A DNA stretch of 33,122 bases, taken from the NCBI RefSeq assembly GCF_018614955.1, contig NZ_JAGGNV010000086.1:1-33122 (forward strand), read 5' to 3'. Shown piece after piece: positions 31,867 through 33,122 of this stretch. Position numbers and translations under genes: made by a program. Each line of letters begins with the position of its first letter. Position 1 is the first letter of the stretch. The notes under the pieces are model-generated. The model did no database searches. It saw only the letters and a list, made by a program, of their open reading frames with translations, and was not told the DNA's origin. This DNA comes from Variovorax paradoxus (lineage in GTDB: Bacteria; Pseudomonadota; Gammaproteobacteria; Burkholderiales; Burkholderiaceae_C).

Positions 31867-32017
31867 TCACGCCCCGCGTTTGCGCCGAAGCGGGAGCCGG
31901 GCCCTCATGTCGTCTCTACGAACGCTGCGTGGCGGCGCGCGCCGCTCGCCGTCGCGATAGGCGCGCGGCGTGAGCCCGTGCTGCAGCGCGTCCGGGGCTG
32001 GCCCGGCATCGGGAGCG
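31867..32017 (-). pseudogene. Possible C-terminal remnant of an AraC-type regulator
   Basis: Right after the stop of the PhnB-like gene a minus-strand frame encodes about 49 residues containing LQHGLTPRAYRDGERR, a sequence typical of the end of AraC-family DNA-binding domains, and ends with TGA at 31867. The helix-turn-helix itself is missing. It could be a fragment left after a deletion, or a chance resemblance. Confidence 0.35.
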
Positions 32018-32497
32018 TCAGCCGCGCCGAGCCGCTTCGATCGCAGCGATGTCGATCTTTCTCATCCCCATCATCGCGTCGAACGCGCGCTTAGCCGCCG
32101 CTGGATCAGGATCGACGATCGCGGCCGTCAGGGCGCGTGGCGTGATCTGCCACGACAGTCCCCACTTGTCCTTGCACCACCCGCATGCGCTTTCCTGGCC
32201 GCCGTTTCCGACAATCGCGTTCCACAAGCGGTCCGTTTCGGCCTGGTCGTCGGTCGCAACCTGGAACGAAAAAGCCTCGTTGTGCTTGAACGCCGGGCCC
32301 CCGTTCAGTCCGAGACAAGGGATGCCCATCACCGTGAACTCGACCGTCAAGACATCGCTCTGCTTGCCCGCGGGATAGTCGCCAGGCGCGTGATAGACAG
32401 CTCCCACCGCGCTGTCCGGGAACGTCTCGGCGTAGAACTTCGCGGCGTCCAAAGCGGTGCCGTCGTACCAGAGACAAATCGTGTTCTTGCTGACCAT
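32018..32497 (-). CDS. PhnB-like VOC family protein
   Basis: The 159-residue protein (MVSKNTICLWYDGTALDAAK at the start) matches the PhnB-like/3-demethylubiquinone-9 3-methyltransferase-like family (PF06983): FYAETFPDSAVGAV, DVLTVEFTVMGIPCLGLNGGPAFKHNEAFSFQV, CGWCKDKWGLSWQITPRAL. These small VOC-fold proteins have no established methyltransferase activity and unknown ligands. AGGAG precedes the ATG at 32497. It is separated from the CoA-transferase gene by 223 bp that include the possible AraC fragment. Confidence 0.88.
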   Translation of the reverse strand: MVSKNTICLWYDGTALDAAKFYAETFPDSAVGAVYHAPGDYPAGKQSDVLTVEFTVMGIPCLGLNGGPAFKHNEAFSFQVATDDQAETDRLWNAIVGNGGQESACGWCKDKWGLSWQITPRALTAAIVDPDPAAAKRAFDAMMGMRKIDIAAIEAARRG

Positions 32498-32793
32498 CTT
32501 GGTTCTCCTAAATTGGACAGATATGTGTATTCAAGCCGCGCAGGCAGCCAGACTACTTCGGCAACTTGCGTACATGGGGTGGCGCGCATGCGCGATCGTC
32601 CGCCACGGCGCCGATCGAGTGGAACCGTATCCGCGAAGGAGGTCAAGCTCATGGCCGACGCGCGCCTTCACGGTACCAACGACGGAGACCGACCCTAACC
32701 GGCTGTTCGCGGCCCCGGTCGCCGGCGGCGACACCACTGTCGATCAGCGGCCTGGAGGGTAAATCGAGGCGTTGCGGATCAAGGACTTAGGCG
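32498..32793. other. Stretch without a recognisable gene
   Basis: Several short frames exist on both strands, none with a family signature. A plausible ribosome site (AAGGAGG at about 32637) precedes an ATG at 32651 that opens only 15 codons. It may hold the promoter of the PhnB-like gene and decayed sequence. Confidence 0.4.
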
Positions 32794-32820
32794 AAATCCA
32801 CCAAGCTACCCGGTGGATTT
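32794..32820. terminator. Hairpin, candidate bidirectional terminator
   Basis: AAATCCACC and GGTGGATTT are perfect 9-bp inverted arms with a 9-nt loop, flanked by T residues on the plus-strand side (TTTTT from 32818). It begins just after the stop codon of the small minus-strand gene at 32822. An end of an insertion sequence is another possibility. Confidence 0.4.
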
Positions 32821-32821
32821 T

Positions 32822-33076
32822 TCACACATCATTGAATTCTCCGGGGCGAAAAAGCGGGTCACCGCCCGCAAGCGCCTCGCCCGGGCAACCGACTGCCTTC
32901 ACGGCGGCTCGCAACTCGGCTTCGGTGCAGCACAGACTCATTGCCCAATCGCAGATTTCTTCGTTGTGCTCGAGCGAAATGAGATTGGCGACGGCCTTCA
33001 CCGCCTCGCGCAGTTCCGCTTCGGTGCAGCCTAGCAGGGTGCTGAAATACCTCTCCCACCAGTCGGCGCGTGACAG
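32822..33076 (-). CDS. Small protein with two DUF3606-like repeats, no ATG start
   Basis: The minus-strand frame 32822-33079 reads DWWERYFSTLLGCTEAELRE, then AVKAVANLISLEHNEEICDW and AMSLCCTEAELRAAVKAVGC, ending GEFNDV. The segment CTEAELREAVKAV occurs twice (second copy CTEAELRAAVKAV), resembling the helical repeat of DUF3606-type proteins. The upstream stop at 33080 leaves no ATG or GTG before the conserved part; CTG at 33076 is the only candidate near the N-terminus, giving 84 residues. Either it uses CTG or its 5' end has been replaced, since the DNA beyond 33080 looks unrelated. Function unknown. Confidence 0.5.
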   Translation of the reverse strand: MSRADWWERYFSTLLGCTEAELREAVKAVANLISLEHNEEICDWAMSLCCTEAELRAAVKAVGCPGEALAGGDPLFRPGEFNDV

Positions 33077-33122
33077 GCCTCAGGCGTTGGAAGTTGACAC
33101 CCCCCGACAGTTGCAAACCAAG

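Noticed and set aside
1..33122. CRISPR arrays, tRNA or rRNA genes, phage genes
   Set aside because: No regularly spaced repeats, cloverleaf sequences, rRNA signatures or phage structural genes were seen.

Overview
The window is GC-rich (roughly two thirds GC by eye) chromosomal DNA that looks like a soil-type betaproteobacterium of the order Burkholderiales. Variovorax or another member of the Comamonadaceae/Alcaligenaceae is my best guess. The signs are three orphan Bug-type periplasmic binding proteins, densely packed CoA-dependent catabolic operons with ATGA start/stop overlaps, a TtuC-type tartrate dehydrogenase, and strong G/C preference at third codon positions. No rRNA, tRNA, CRISPR array or intact insertion sequence was seen.

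Layout. (1) 1-3099, plus strand: the 3' end of a tartrate dehydrogenase gene, a succinate-semialdehyde-type aldehyde dehydrogenase and a cysteine-synthase-like PLP enzyme. (2) 3108-9582, minus strand: an eight-gene operon reading leftward (zinc alcohol dehydrogenase, cupin, GntR regulator, VOC ring-cleavage-like protein, fumarylacetoacetate-hydrolase-family enzyme, Bug binding protein, DUF1185 protein, quinone-oxidoreductase-like enzyme). It diverges from an MhpA-like aromatic hydroxylase at 9728-11338. Two perfect palindromes lie in the 145-bp divergent promoter region and are good operator candidates for the GntR protein. Together this looks like a peripheral aromatic pathway: hydroxylation, ring cleavage, C-C hydrolysis. 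(3) 11387-12142: an NmrA-like SDR gene, convergent with a 23-codon stub.

(4) 12237-28031, minus strand: a run of 17 genes that reads as a CoA-dependent side-chain or branched-acid catabolic cluster. It has two acyl-CoA ligases, two acyl-CoA dehydrogenases (one MCAD-like, one LCAD-like by position of the catalytic Glu), a crotonase, a split MaoC hydratase pair, three SDRs, one true SCPx-type thiolase, one thiolase-like protein lacking both catalytic Cys residues with a DUF35 partner, two hotdog thioesterases and two Bug binding proteins. The gene set resembles steroid or isoprenoid side-chain degradation, but the substrate cannot be read from the sequence. In the middle (21838-22088) are two palindromic repeat elements with a shared core and unrelated but self-complementary arms.

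(5) 28032-33122: a non-coding stretch with nested dyads, small genes on the minus strand (Rid-family, NTF2-like), an AraC regulator, an AMACR-like CoA-transferase family III protein that would fit branched-acyl-CoA metabolism, a PhnB-like protein, gene remnants, and at the right edge a small two-repeat DUF3606-like protein without an ATG start.

Most interesting items: the two-module CoA cluster with its Cys-less thiolase/DUF35 pair, the paired palindromic elements with covarying arms, and the palindromes of the divergent aromatic promoter.
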